From: Flavobacteriales bacterium UBA974
Lineage (GTDB): Bacteria > Bacteroidota > Bacteroidia > Flavobacteriales_D > Sanyastnellaceae
Reading direction: 5' to 3'
NCBI GenBank assembly: GCA_002292405.1
Contig: DBBW01000003.1
Span: 138,137 to 177,583, forward strand
Length of the DNA stretch: 39,447 nt
Shown piece by piece: positions 16,554-26,204 of the stretch. A program made the position numbers and the translations under genes. The stretch's first letter is position 1. Every line of letters starts with the position of its first letter. A model generated the notes under the pieces. The model was given only the letters and a program-made list of their open reading frames with translations, was not told the DNA's origin and made no database searches.

Positions 16554-18002
16554 ATGAAGGGAACAGAAGAAGAAAATTTACTCAGTGAGGTCACTGAGAA
16601 AAATTACGAATACGGTTTCACCACTGAAATCGAATCGGACACAATAGCTCCAGGACTTGATGAAAGCGTTATTAGAACGATTTCTAAGAAAAAAAACGAA
16701 CCTGACTGGCTGTTGGAATGGAGATTGGAGGCTTTTGCTGCCTGGACTAAAATGGAGGAACCTGAGTGGGCACATGTTGCCTACGAAAAGCCCGACTTAC
16801 AATCAATCAGCTTTTACTCTGCTCCCAAGCAAAAAAAGGAACTCGCCTCTTTAGACGAAGTAGATCCAGAACTTTTAAAGACAATGGATAAGCTTGGGAT
16901 AAGCGTAGAGGAACAGAAGAAGCTGAGTGGAGTGGCGGTAGATTTCGTGATGGACAGCGTTTCAGTGGCGACATCGTTTAAAGAGACATTGGGCGAATTG
17001 GGAGTGATTTTCTGTTCTCTTGGTGAAGCAATACAGGAGCACCCAGAGCTTGTACGCAAGTACATAGGAACAGTCGTACCTCAGAGAGATAACTACTACG
17101 CAGCTTTGAATTCAGCCGTATTTACGGACGGATCGTTTTGCTATATCCCTAAAGGCGTAAGGTGCCCGATGGAGCTCAGCACGTATTTCAGGATTAACCA
17201 AGCGGGAACAGGCCAGTTCGAGAGGACTCTGATTGTTGCTGACGAGGGTAGTTACGTGAGTTACCTAGAGGGATGTACAGCTCCACAAAGAGACGAAAAC
17301 CAGCTTCACGCTGCCGTGGTAGAGATTATTTCTCACGATGAGGCGGAGGTAAAGTACAGTACTGTTCAGAATTGGTATCCTGGAGATAAAGATGGAAAGG
17401 GTGGAGTCTTCAACTTCGTGACGAAGAGGGGGATTTGCCACAGATCCGCAAAAATTAGTTGGACTCAGGTGGAGACAGGATCAGCTGTGACCTGGAAATA
17501 CCCAAGTTGCATCTTGAAAGGCGATGACAGTATCGGTGAGTTTTTCAGTGTCGCTGTGACGAATAACAAGCAACAGGCGGATACTGGGACGAAGATGATT
17601 CATCTAGGCAGGAGGACTCGGTCAACCATCATCTCTAAAGGAATTTCTTCGGGCGAGTCTCAGAATTCTTATAGAGGCTTAGTACAAATTCATCCAGGAG
17701 CAGAAAACGCCCGCAACTTTTCAGTTTGCGATTCTTTACTTATGACTGACAGATGCGGAGCGCACACCTTCCCGTATATAGAAGCAAAAACCCCAACTGC
17801 TCAAATTGAACACGAGGCTACAACTTCTAAAATCGGGGAAGATCAAATTTTCTATTGTCAACAAAGGGGAATAGAAGAAGAGGAAGCGATAGGTCTTATT
17901 GTTAAGGGATATGCGAAGGATGTATTAAATAAACTACCTATGGAGTTTGCAGTCGAAGCACAAAAACTACTAACGATTTCATTAGAAGGAAGCGTAGGAT
18001 AA
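16554..18002 (+). CDS. sufB: Fe-S assembly scaffold SufB
   Basis: SufB is the core of the SufBC2D complex, where nascent Fe-S clusters are assembled from sulfur relayed by SufE. At 482 aa it is full length. Family hallmarks are [34 protein letters not shown] and the C-terminal beta-helix segment [20 protein letters not shown], followed by [19 protein letters not shown], which holds the Cys and nearby Glu/His cluster-site residues. It is followed by sufC after 19 nt. Confidence 0.97.
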   Translation: MKGTEEENLLSEVTEKNYEYGFTTEIESDTIAPGLDESVIRTISKKKNEPDWLLEWRLEAFAAWTKMEEPEWAHVAYEKPDLQSISFYSAPKQKKELASLDEVDPELLKTMDKLGISVEEQKKLSGVAVDFVMDSVSVATSFKETLGELGVIFCSLGEAIQEHPELVRKYIGTVVPQRDNYYAALNSAVFTDGSFCYIPKGVRCPMELSTYFRINQAGTGQFERTLIVADEGSYVSYLEGCTAPQRDENQLHAAVVEIISHDEAEVKYSTVQNWYPGDKDGKGGVFNFVTKRGICHRSAKISWTQVETGSAVTWKYPSCILKGDDSIGEFFSVAVTNNKQQADTGTKMIHLGRRTRSTIISKGISSGESQNSYRGLVQIHPGAENARNFSVCDSLLMTDRCGAHTFPYIEAKTPTAQIEHEATTSKIGEDQIFYCQQRGIEEEEAIGLIVKGYAKDVLNKLPMEFAVEAQKLLTISLEGSVG

Positions 18003-18021
18003 AGCTGAAAAGCAATTTAGA

Positions 18022-18774
18022 ATGCTAAAAATTAAAAACTTACACGCCAAAGTTGGCGACAACGAAATTCTAAACGGGCTTAACCTTGAGGTTAAACCAG
18101 GAGAACTTCATGCAATTATGGGACCAAATGGGTCTGGGAAATCTACTCTAGCGGCAGTATTAGCGGGACGTGAAGCGTATGAGGTCACTGACGGAATGGT
18201 GGAATTAGATGGCACCGACTTACTCGACCTTGAAGCAAGTGACCGTGCTCGTGAAGGTGTCTTCCTAGCTTTTCAATATCCAATCGAGATCCCAGGTGTA
18301 TCTAACTTAAACTTTATGAAGGCTGCCGTAAACGCAAAGCGCGCTCACCAAGGCCAGCCACCTATAAAAGCTAAGGACTTCCTAGCTAAGGTAAAGGAGT
18401 GTTCTTCTCTTGTAGAATTAGATGGTAAACTTCGAGACCGATCAGTAAATGAAGGGTTTTCTGGAGGAGAAAAGAAGCGCAATGAGATTTTCCAAATGGC
18501 GATACTCGAACCTAAGCTTTGCGTCCTAGATGAAACGGATTCAGGCCTCGATATCGACGCTTTGAGAGTAGTTTCTAAAGGTGTAAATGCGATGCGCTCC
18601 AAAGACAGAGCTTTCATCGTAATCACTCACTACCAAAGACTTTTAGATCATATTATTCCTGATTTTGTACATGTATTATCAAACGGTAGAATCGTAAAAA
18701 GTGGTGGAAAAGAGCTGGCGCTTGAGCTTGAGGATAAGGGATACGACTGGATTAAGGAAGAGCAGAACGCTTAG
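18022..18774 (+). CDS. sufC: Fe-S assembly ATPase SufC
   Basis: ABC-type ATPase (250 aa) that drives conformational change of SufB-SufD during cluster assembly; despite the ABC fold it is cytosolic, not a transporter. Motifs are Walker A GPNGSGKST (about 34-42), the SufC-typical signature NEGFSGGEKKRNEIFQMA, Walker B LCVLDETDSGLD and the H-loop VITHYQRLL. The next gene starts 3 nt after the stop. Confidence 0.97.
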   Translation: MLKIKNLHAKVGDNEILNGLNLEVKPGELHAIMGPNGSGKSTLAAVLAGREAYEVTDGMVELDGTDLLDLEASDRAREGVFLAFQYPIEIPGVSNLNFMKAAVNAKRAHQGQPPIKAKDFLAKVKECSSLVELDGKLRDRSVNEGFSGGEKKRNEIFQMAILEPKLCVLDETDSGLDIDALRVVSKGVNAMRSKDRAFIVITHYQRLLDHIIPDFVHVLSNGRIVKSGGKELALELEDKGYDWIKEEQNA

Positions 18775-18777
18775 TAT

Positions 18778-19977
18778 ATGACAGTGCTCACAGACATATT
18801 TAAATCTACCCTCCCACCTCCGACTCGTAAATCTGAGAGGTGGAAATATTCGCCTATTTCGAAGCTTTTAAACTCCACCCTTTCTACCGACTCATCAGAG
18901 ATAGATGGTGGATTTTCAAATGAAATTGCACCCAATCCAGTTGAAGGTCTCGAGGCTTACAGGCTCGTATTTAGAAATGGGAAGTTTAACCACTCTTTAA
19001 GCGACCTGCCTATTGCAAAAGGGGTGATTTGCATGCCCCAAAGTGAAGTATCGGGAGAGGATGTTCCTGAATTTAAAAACACATATTCAAAGACTGAATG
19101 GGTAGGTGAGCTTAATGAGAGTTACCACCAAGATGGACTGTTCTTGAAAATTGACCGAAATATTAAACTTGACAGACCGGTGTTAATTCATCACTTGACT
19201 GACGGAAAAGATGTAGCAAGTTTCCCCAGACATTTTGTGCGAGTTGAAGAGGGAGGAGAAGTAGATGTGGTTGTTTGGTCTAGCTCGACAAAGAATTCAA
19301 GCGGAATGTACAATGGCATTTTAGAAGCTTCAATAGCTCCTAACGCTACCTTAACGCTCGAAAAAGTTTGTAATGAGGATGGCAAGATATACCACTTTTC
19401 ACACGAGAACATCATACAAGAACGCGACAGTAAATTCAAGATGCACACCTTCACTGTGAAAGGTCACTGGGTCAGGAATGAACTTGAAATTATCTCACGT
19501 GGAAAGGGAACAGATTCGATTTTTAACGGGGCTTTCCTGCCGACAGGAAATGAGCACGTGGACAATCACACCACCATGGATCACACCAGCACAGATGGAA
19601 CTTCGTCTGAGCTTTATCGTGGCATTATGTATGGGACTTCGACTGGAGTTTTTAATGGAAAAGTCTTTGTTAGACCTGACGCCCAAAGAACGAATGCATT
19701 TCAACAGAATACGAATATCGTAGCCGACCGCGGAGCTTCAATCAATGCAAAACCCGAGTTGGAAATTTATGCGGACGATGTAAAATGCTCACATGGATGT
19801 ACGGTGGGTCAGTTCGATCTCGACGCCCTTTTCTACCTTAAATCACGTGGAATTGACGAAAAAGCGGCCAAAGCTCTCCTCGTCGAAGCGTTCTTAGCGG
19901 ATGTTATTTCTAGCGTTCCGTGCACAGAACTTCGTGAGGAGATCATGAAAATCTACAAAGAAAGACATGGTTGGTAA
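18778..19977 (+). CDS. sufD: Fe-S assembly protein SufD
   Basis: SufD pairs with SufB in the scaffold and is needed for iron entry. The 399-aa protein has a variable N-terminal half and a conserved C-terminal beta-helix: GKVFVRPDAQRTNAFQQN, LEIYADDVKCSHGCTVGQ (with the conserved His) and LFYLKSRGIDEKAAKALL. It begins 3 nt after sufC and ends overlapping the first codons of sufS, consistent with tight co-translation. Confidence 0.96.
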   Translation: MTVLTDIFKSTLPPPTRKSERWKYSPISKLLNSTLSTDSSEIDGGFSNEIAPNPVEGLEAYRLVFRNGKFNHSLSDLPIAKGVICMPQSEVSGEDVPEFKNTYSKTEWVGELNESYHQDGLFLKIDRNIKLDRPVLIHHLTDGKDVASFPRHFVRVEEGGEVDVVVWSSSTKNSSGMYNGILEASIAPNATLTLEKVCNEDGKIYHFSHENIIQERDSKFKMHTFTVKGHWVRNELEIISRGKGTDSIFNGAFLPTGNEHVDNHTTMDHTSTDGTSSELYRGIMYGTSTGVFNGKVFVRPDAQRTNAFQQNTNIVADRGASINAKPELEIYADDVKCSHGCTVGQFDLDALFYLKSRGIDEKAAKALLVEAFLADVISSVPCTELREEIMKIYKERHGW

Positions 19978-21208
19978 GGATGAGAAAACATATGATGTTA
20001 TGGAAATCCGCAGAGAGTTTCCCATTCTTGAGAGACAGGTAAACGGTCACCCACTCATCTACTTGGACAGTGCTGCTTCCTCCCAAAAACCCCGCGCCGT
20101 CATTGAGTCACAACGTGAATACCTATCACACTTCCACAGCAATATTCACAGAGGCGCTCACGCTCTCGCCACTCAAGCTACAGAGGCTTTCGAGGGATCC
20201 CGTGAAATAGTCCGAGAATATTTTAACGCCTCGAAGTCATCGGAGATCGTCTTTACTTCTGGAGCTACAGACAGCATCAACCTTGTCGCTGGGACTTGGG
20301 GGAGGTCCAATCTTAAGAGCGATTCGACCATATTATTGACCAGACTTGAGCACCACAGCAACATCGTTCCATGGCAAATTTTAGCGACTGAGATCGGATG
20401 TAACATTGAAGTTGTCGATGTTTTGTCTGACGGTTCTTTAGACTTGTCGGATTTCAACGAAAAACTCAGTCTTAAACCCTCCCTTGTTTGTTTTTCTCAC
20501 GTTTCAAATGCGCTTGGGTCGATTAATGATGTAAAAAAGCTTACCTCACTCGCACATCATGCGGGGTCTGTGGTGTTAATCGATGGGTCTCAGGCGACAC
20601 CACATTGTCAGGTCGACTTGCAAGATATAGACTGTGATTTCTATGCCTTTTCAGGCCACAAAATGTACGGGCCAACAGGTATAGGAGTACTTTATGGAAA
20701 GCTAGATTTACTAGAATTGATGCCACCATGGCGTGGGGGCGGGGAGATGATTTCTTCCGTTAGTTTCGAAGAACCCACGACGTTTAACATTCCCCCTTAT
20801 AAATTTGAAGCAGGCACTCCCAATATCTCAGGAGTGATAGGTCTCGCTCAGGCAATTTCATGGATGAAATCTGTAGGAGTGGATAAAATCGCAGCCCACG
20901 AACTTGCCCTCACTGACTACGCCCACAAGAAACTACTGAGAATTGAAGGCCTTAAGATTTATGGAACGGCTGAGCACAAGGCTGGAGTCGTAAGTTTCCT
21001 CGTAGATGGAACACACCCCTCTGACCTGGGCACCCTGCTAGATCAACTTGGTGTAGCTGTTAGAACAGGATCCCATTGTACGGAGCCTCTTATGAAGTGG
21101 TTGGGTATTTCTGGTACGGTAAGAGCAAGTTTTGCAGCTTACACGACATTTGAAGAAATAGATGCCCTTGTTGCTGGAGTTGAGAGGGCGATAAAAATGT
21201 TAAGGTAG
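19967..21208 (+). CDS. sufS: Cysteine desulfurase SufS
   Basis: PLP-dependent enzyme that takes sulfur from L-cysteine and hands it as persulfide to SufE. The PLP lysine is in FSGHKMYGPTGIG, and the persulfide cysteine is Cys371 in RTGSHCTEPLM. The short active-site loop is the class II (SufS/CsdA) type. At 413 aa it is normal. The ATG at 19967 overlaps sufD by 11 nt; an internal ATG at 20000 (MEIRREFPIL) is an equally plausible start, since many homologues begin close to that motif. Confidence 0.96.
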   Translation: MVGKDEKTYDVMEIRREFPILERQVNGHPLIYLDSAASSQKPRAVIESQREYLSHFHSNIHRGAHALATQATEAFEGSREIVREYFNASKSSEIVFTSGATDSINLVAGTWGRSNLKSDSTILLTRLEHHSNIVPWQILATEIGCNIEVVDVLSDGSLDLSDFNEKLSLKPSLVCFSHVSNALGSINDVKKLTSLAHHAGSVVLIDGSQATPHCQVDLQDIDCDFYAFSGHKMYGPTGIGVLYGKLDLLELMPPWRGGGEMISSVSFEEPTTFNIPPYKFEAGTPNISGVIGLAQAISWMKSVGVDKIAAHELALTDYAHKKLLRIEGLKIYGTAEHKAGVVSFLVDGTHPSDLGTLLDQLGVAVRTGSHCTEPLMKWLGISGTVRASFAAYTTFEEIDALVAGVERAIKMLR

Positions 21209-21239
21209 TTTAGAAAATTTACGTGAATATCTTTACCAC

Positions 21240-21674
21240 ATGAATAGCACGAACAAGGTAAATTCTCGGCAAGATGAAGTGATAGAAGAGTTCGACATGT
21301 TCTCCGATTGGATGGAAAAGTACGAGCATATTATTGAGATAGGGAAGGATCTGGCGACTATGGAGGAAGAGGATAAGGTGGATGAGAATTTGATTAAGGG
21401 ATGCCAAAGCCGGGTTTGGCTTTCTGCAAAACTCAATTCTGAAGGAGAGGTGATTTTCTCCGGCGACAGCGACGCCATCATCACGAAGGGCTTGGTCGCC
21501 TTAATGATACACATCCTTAGCGGATCACAAGCCTCAGAAATTGCCGCCGTCGACCTATACTTCTTAGAAAAGATAGGCCTAAACCAACACCTTAGCCCGA
21601 CACGTTCAAATGGACTTGCCTCAATGGTAAAGCAGATGAAAATGTATGGACTTGTGTTTTCTGCACGTTCTTAG
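21240..21674 (+). CDS. sufE: Sulfur acceptor protein SufE
   Basis: SufE accepts persulfide sulfur from SufS and carries it to SufB. The acceptor cysteine is Cys55 in IKGCQSRVWL, the family signature; SGSQASEIAAVDLYFLEKIG and LSPTRSNGLASMV are the other conserved parts. Length is 144 aa. It follows sufS by 31 nt. In many Bacteroidota a DUF59 (SufT) gene comes next; here a flippase does. Confidence 0.95.
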   Translation: MNSTNKVNSRQDEVIEEFDMFSDWMEKYEHIIEIGKDLATMEEEDKVDENLIKGCQSRVWLSAKLNSEGEVIFSGDSDAIITKGLVALMIHILSGSQASEIAAVDLYFLEKIGLNQHLSPTRSNGLASMVKQMKMYGLVFSARS

Positions 21675-21692
21675 CTATGTGAGTACAGCTAA
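21671..21692. repeat. Inverted repeat between sufE and the flippase gene
   Basis: TTAGCT (21671-21676, containing the sufE stop) and AGCTAA (21687-21692, directly before the flippase ATG) form a 6-bp dyad with a 10-nt loop. In mRNA it could occlude the flippase start or weakly separate the suf genes from the downstream pair. Short and AT-rich, so chance is possible. Confidence 0.25.
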
Positions 21693-23015
21693 ATGATTCC
21701 TCTCCTTAATAACATCAGCCCCGACTTTAAGAAACTTCTTTCCGGAAGTGGCCTTGTTATGGCGTTTAAAGTCGCCGGAGCTGGAGCTGGTTACATGTTT
21801 GCCTACTTAATCACGACGAATTATGGAGCAGAGTCTTTCGGAATTTTCGAGCTTAGCCTTACAGCCCTTACCATCGCAAGCTTATTTGCTAGACTGGGTC
21901 TTGGAGGTGCCTTGGTAAGATTTATTTCGGAATTCGTTGAAAAGGGAGCAGATGTTCACCTCCTTAAGGTTTACAGACTGGCACTATTTATATCTCTGCC
22001 GTTTTCAATTTTTTTGGGTATTTTGCTTTATTTATACGCTCACGAGTTGGCCATGCTATTTGGGAATGAAGCCCTCACGACCCCATTTAGAATTGTAGCT
22101 CACATTGTTCCTTTTGCAACCTCATATCAAATAAATGCAGAGGCATATCGAGGCATGAAAGAGATGACTGGTTACAGTATTCTTCAAAGAGGAACAGTTA
22201 TCATCATTGCGATTGCGGTCTTCTTCATGTTACAATTTCAGGACTATGAAACACACTTAATTCCACTTTTTTCATTCGGAACAGGAGTGGTTTTGTTGTC
22301 AATTTTTGCAGCTTTCACAACGCCCAGAACCCTGTCAAAGCAAGTCGTCGCTAAAACAACCTTCAAGACAGACGAAATCGCGATAAAACCACTTCTAAAG
22401 GTGGCTTTTCCCATGCTAATAAGCACATCGATGTTTATGATTATGAACTGGACTGACACGCTGATGATTGGGTATTACTTGGATGAGTCAGAGGTGGGAA
22501 TCTATCGCTTGGCATTCAAAGTAGCCACCCTTATAACGTTTGCTCAGTTTGCAATCAATAGTATTGCGGCTCCTATGTTCAGCTCATTTAGTGCAAAGTA
22601 CGATTTGGCAAGTCTCCGAAAGATGACGCTCAATATTGGGTATATGAACCTCATTATCAGCACACCCATTTTTATAGCAATTCTTATCTTCCCAAGTTTT
22701 GTTTTAGACTTCTTCGGTGAAGAGTTCACGACTGGTGTTGCCCCCTTAATTATCCTAGCTATAGGTCAAATCATAAATGCTATTTGCGGCCCAGTGATGT
22801 ACCTCCTCAACATGACAGGGAAGGAAAAGCAAGCACGAAACATCATCATTGTTGCCTCCATCATAAATATAGCTCTTAACCTATACCTTATTCCAATTTA
22901 CGGTCTAATGGGAGCAGCGATTGCAACTGGAGTCAGTACTGTTGTTTGGAATATCATGGCCGTATTCCAAATTAAGAAGGAGTATGGCTTTATCTCCATC
23001 CCCCATCCATTTTAA
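21693..23015 (+). CDS. Wzx-type polysaccharide flippase (MOP superfamily)
   Basis: A 440-residue, very hydrophobic protein with about 12 membrane helices, of the polysaccharide-biosynthesis/oligosaccharide flippase family that moves lipid-linked glycans across the inner membrane. Family-like features are the early FGIFELSLTALTIASLFARL segment region, GGALVRFISEF, and the later MLISTSMFMIMNWTDTLMIG stretch, followed by GIYRLAFKVATL. Its ATG is 18 nt after sufE and the sulfotransferase GTG follows after 8 nt. Its place behind suf is odd, since no glycosyltransferases surround it. Substrate unknown. Confidence 0.88.
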   Translation: MIPLLNNISPDFKKLLSGSGLVMAFKVAGAGAGYMFAYLITTNYGAESFGIFELSLTALTIASLFARLGLGGALVRFISEFVEKGADVHLLKVYRLALFISLPFSIFLGILLYLYAHELAMLFGNEALTTPFRIVAHIVPFATSYQINAEAYRGMKEMTGYSILQRGTVIIIAIAVFFMLQFQDYETHLIPLFSFGTGVVLLSIFAAFTTPRTLSKQVVAKTTFKTDEIAIKPLLKVAFPMLISTSMFMIMNWTDTLMIGYYLDESEVGIYRLAFKVATLITFAQFAINSIAAPMFSSFSAKYDLASLRKMTLNIGYMNLIISTPIFIAILIFPSFVLDFFGEEFTTGVAPLIILAIGQIINAICGPVMYLLNMTGKEKQARNIIIVASIINIALNLYLIPIYGLMGAAIATGVSTVVWNIMAVFQIKKEYGFISIPHPF

Positions 23016-23023
23016 GCTCTCAC

Positions 23024-23962
23024 GTGAAAAAGGATTCTCTAAATTTTTTCGTAATAGGAGCCGCTAAATCTGGGACCACCACAGTTTTTGAGCGCCTCAA
23101 TGCTCGATCAGATGTCTACCTCAGTCCTCTCAAGGAACCCAATTACTATTCCTCGGATATCGACACTTCGAGGTTCTCCCCCGAATTCCGTGCGAACACC
23201 CGCCTAGATCTTTCGGACTACTTTTCTAAATCTCCCCTCCCTGTACTTCAAGTCGGCTTTATTCGTGACTCCTCAGAGTATGCCTCTCTTTTTGCACCTG
23301 CCCCTTCAACAGCGCTTATCCGCGGAGAATGCAGTACATCCTATTTATTTTCGCATGCCGCCCCAGCCGCCCTTGCCGCGGAGCACCCTAATGCGCGCAT
23401 ATTAATCATGCTCCGCAACCCCATCGACCGCTTGTACTCACATTATATGATGGCCCGCAAGTACGGCTTCACTTCACTTCCCCTTCGTGAGGCAGTAGAA
23501 AAAGATCTCGCCCATCCGTCACCGGCCTGGGGCGCGAGCGAGCTCTTCGTACAGTTGGGACTATACTCCCAACAAATTTTACGTTGGCGAGCCCATTTCC
23601 CCGACGCCCAAATAAAAATCATGCTTACCGAAGACCTTCGCGCGCCGGGTAAATGGCAAGGTCTCCTCGATTGGCTGAATCTCACTCAGGCAGCAACTCA
23701 ACACAACAAAAGCAACGCGAATACAGGAGGTCTCGCCCGATTCGAAAAGCTCAATCGCTTTCTTACGTCTCACGGGCTTAAACACAAACTCGGCAACTTA
23801 ATCCCTTCTGGCCTTAAGAAGAAACTCGTAGCTTGGTATTACAATTCCGAAGCTCTCCCGAAGATGACCTCTGAAGAGAGAGAATATGTAACAGGAATTT
23901 ACGCTGAGGAAATCGCAACGTTGCAGAGCGAGCTAAAATTAGAAGTATGTCATTGGAAATAG
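23024..23962 (+). CDS. PAPS-dependent sulfotransferase
   Basis: A 312-residue cytosolic-type sulfotransferase of the heparan-sulfate/deacetylase class. The 5'-phosphosulfate loop is IGAAKSGTTTVFE near residues 11-23; the 3'-phosphate site is MLRNPIDRLYSHYMMARK, and KEPNYYS follows the usual KEP motif. It would transfer sulfate from PAPS to a glycan or lipid acceptor. The start is GTG at 23024, the only one giving the complete PAPS loop. It is coupled to the flippase (8 nt), so a sulfated surface glycan is a reasonable inference. Its GC content is clearly higher than that of the flippase (C-ending codons dominate around 23.3-23.7 kb), possibly a sign of transfer. It converges with the M23 gene. 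Confidence 0.9.
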   Translation: MKKDSLNFFVIGAAKSGTTTVFERLNARSDVYLSPLKEPNYYSSDIDTSRFSPEFRANTRLDLSDYFSKSPLPVLQVGFIRDSSEYASLFAPAPSTALIRGECSTSYLFSHAAPAALAAEHPNARILIMLRNPIDRLYSHYMMARKYGFTSLPLREAVEKDLAHPSPAWGASELFVQLGLYSQQILRWRAHFPDAQIKIMLTEDLRAPGKWQGLLDWLNLTQAATQHNKSNANTGGLARFEKLNRFLTSHGLKHKLGNLIPSGLKKKLVAWYYNSEALPKMTSEEREYVTGIYAEEIATLQSELKLEVCHWK

Positions 23963-23984
23963 GCTACAGAATCCTTCATAAAGT

Positions 23985-25193
23985 TTAATCACATTCTTTT
24001 CCCGCTTCCGCTTCTAACCTCATCACCTCTTTCGCAAATGCCTTCATGTTCTTATCTCGCACAGGAGTAGAAGGCGGGAATTTCTCTTTGCGATGATCGA
24101 CTTGCTTTCCGTCCTTCCAAAACCTAAAACAAACGTGTGGTCCAGTAGCGAGTCCAGTCGAACCCACAAGCCCTATGGTTTCCCCTTGTCTAACCTTATC
24201 ACCTACAGATACGAGGCGCTTACTCATGTGTAAATATTGAGTTTCGTAGGTATTGTTGTGACGAATTTTAACATATTTCCCATTGCCATTTGTGTAACTA
24301 GATTTTGTAACGACACCATCACCCACGGCTTGAATAGGTGTTCCGGTTTTAGCTGCATAATCTGTTCCCAAGTGTGCTTTCACTTTCTTTAAAACAGGAT
24401 GAAAACGCTTCTTGTTAAAGCTGCTGGAAATACGTGAAAACTCAACTGGGGATTTTAAAAAAGCCTTTCTCAACGACTCTCCTTGTGGATCGAAATAATC
24501 TGGACCATCGCCTTGATCGAATCGGTATGCAGGTAGATCTATTCCGTGGTGGTTGAAGCTGCAGAAAAGTATAGTAGGCATGCCCACGTATTTTCCGTTC
24601 ACTCGTTTACGAAAGTAATAAGCCTCGAAAGCGTCCCCCGGCTGTACGTGTGTGAAATCGATGGTCCAGGCATAGACATTAGCCATTGCTATTGAGAGGT
24701 TAGTTGGTACGCCTAATCTTTCAAAATCGACATATAAAGAGGTGGTTATCTCTCCTTGCACGCTCCTATAAATGGTATCTACATCGTATGAACCGAGTCT
24801 TGCTCCTAAGGTGTCCTTCAAAGAAAAAACCACGTAGTCTATGTCATTTCTTTCATAGATAAGCCAAACCGGAGTTTTGCTTGTGTCCCTCTCTGCAGCA
24901 ACCCACCACCGCTTTCCACCTCGCATTTTCCTAACATCGTACACCTCCCTACTGTTCGCGACAAGCGTAGCGACCTTACCTGCACCAATCCCGAAATTAT
25001 CAAGAAGATGTGAGAGGGTTTGGTCTTTGCGAATCATGCCAGAATCCACGACAAGACTGTCCCAAAACAAATCAAATCGAATCACCGGATCAGGAACAAT
25101 AGCGGGCTGTCCGCCCGAGTTTATGGACTCAGAATGATTACAAGCTAAGAATACAAGCACACTTAATACGCTAATTAAAACAGCTAATCTCAT
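23985..25193 (-). CDS. M23-family peptidoglycan endopeptidase, probable lipoprotein
   Basis: A 402-residue exported protein with an N-terminal signal ending FLAC, so Cys18 is probably lipidated. About residues 55-130 form an OapA/LysM-like region (KDQTLSHLLDNFGIGAGKVA). The C-terminal M23 domain runs from about 285: zinc ligands are His and Asp in HLGTDYAA and His in GPHVCFRFW, with LHMSKRL between and LVGSTGLATG as the conserved loop. It cuts peptide cross-links in peptidoglycan or activates others that do. It lies 12 nt after the tryptophan dioxygenase gene in the same direction, an unexpected operon partner. Confidence 0.9.
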   Translation of the reverse strand: MRLAVLISVLSVLVFLACNHSESINSGGQPAIVPDPVIRFDLFWDSLVVDSGMIRKDQTLSHLLDNFGIGAGKVATLVANSREVYDVRKMRGGKRWWVAAERDTSKTPVWLIYERNDIDYVVFSLKDTLGARLGSYDVDTIYRSVQGEITTSLYVDFERLGVPTNLSIAMANVYAWTIDFTHVQPGDAFEAYYFRKRVNGKYVGMPTILFCSFNHHGIDLPAYRFDQGDGPDYFDPQGESLRKAFLKSPVEFSRISSSFNKKRFHPVLKKVKAHLGTDYAAKTGTPIQAVGDGVVTKSSYTNGNGKYVKIRHNNTYETQYLHMSKRLVSVGDKVRQGETIGLVGSTGLATGPHVCFRFWKDGKQVDHRKEKFPPSTPVRDKNMKAFAKEVMRLEAEAGKECD

Positions 25194-25205
25194 ATACTAT
25201 ACGAT

Positions 25206-26201
25206 CTACTTTATCCCGAAAATTTCACGGCTCACCCAACTTTTGCCCCAATCTTCGAGTTCCTGATCACTCCATAATTCTGGGAAGAAAATGCGCTTTT
25301 GAAAACGAGGAGGAAGATATTTCTGCCAGTTGGTTCCACCTGTTGCTGCGATATCTTCAGGGTCGCGTTGTAGGTAGCGAACTGCAGATTTGTAGTGCGC
25401 AAGCGTCCAATTTACATTTACGTTTATATCTAACCACCTCATAGCTTGGCGTAAGTTCTCTTTAACATCAGTTTCATCGTCAGAAAATTCGAGAGAATCT
25501 GCTGCAGCTCGAACATTAGAATTGAATGACTTTACAGCTAATTCCTTTAATTCCTCATCGTATTTCTTCTCAAATTGTTTAAGAGTGAGAGTTTTCGAAC
25601 CAGACTTTAATTCAGAAGCCCCTTCTCTCCAATAGAGGTGGTCGAAGATTAGCGGAATGTCTTTTAACGAATATCCTGCGAACTTTTCTCTGTGATTTTT
25701 GTGAGCAATTCGATCTAAAGTTGTGCTATAGATTTCCACCTTTCGATATTGAGCACTCTGGAAACCACTCGCAGGGAGGAGCGACATTCGAAATTTCAGG
25801 AACTCACCTTGATCCATTCCGTCAACCATGATGTCGAAGCTACTGGTTAGAGCTTCAAAGTAGCGATTGATTCTCCTAACACGTTCTAATAAAAATTTAG
25901 GCGTAAGATCCCCAGAGTTAACGGACTCATCGATACGATCGAATTCGTGTATTGCAAGTTTGAAGTATAGCTCTGTAATTTGATGATAGATAATGAAGAC
26001 TTTCTCATCAGGATATGGCGTAATAGGCTGTTGAAGATTCAACAGTGTATCAAGGTTTATATAATCCCAATACGTGAGGAAATCAGCATACAAAAGACCA
26101 TCTAAATAGGAAGATAAATCTTGCCCCATATCAGAATATTTCTTCTGCAATAGGTCTAACTTCTCTAATATTTCTGGCTTAAAATCGGTTGTGTTAGGCA
26201 T
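25206..26201 (-). CDS. kynA: Tryptophan 2,3-dioxygenase
   Basis: Haem enzyme that opens the indole ring of L-tryptophan to N-formylkynurenine, the first step of the kynurenine pathway. Family motifs are the N-terminal YADFLTYWDYINLDTLL, the substrate/haem segment KVFIIYHQITELYFKLAI with the distal His, WTLAHYKSAVRYL with the proximal His, and the loop TGGTNWQKYLPP that closes over the substrate. At 331 aa it is slightly longer than the best-studied bacterial enzyme. It begins 3 nt after the RidA-family gene. No other kynurenine gene (kynB, kynU, kmo) is in the window. Confidence 0.92.
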   Translation of the reverse strand: MPNTTDFKPEILEKLDLLQKKYSDMGQDLSSYLDGLLYADFLTYWDYINLDTLLNLQQPITPYPDEKVFIIYHQITELYFKLAIHEFDRIDESVNSGDLTPKFLLERVRRINRYFEALTSSFDIMVDGMDQGEFLKFRMSLLPASGFQSAQYRKVEIYSTTLDRIAHKNHREKFAGYSLKDIPLIFDHLYWREGASELKSGSKTLTLKQFEKKYDEELKELAVKSFNSNVRAAADSLEFSDDETDVKENLRQAMRWLDINVNVNWTLAHYKSAVRYLQRDPEDIAATGGTNWQKYLPPRFQKRIFFPELWSDQELEDWGKSWVSREIFGIK

Positions 26202-26204
26202 AGC

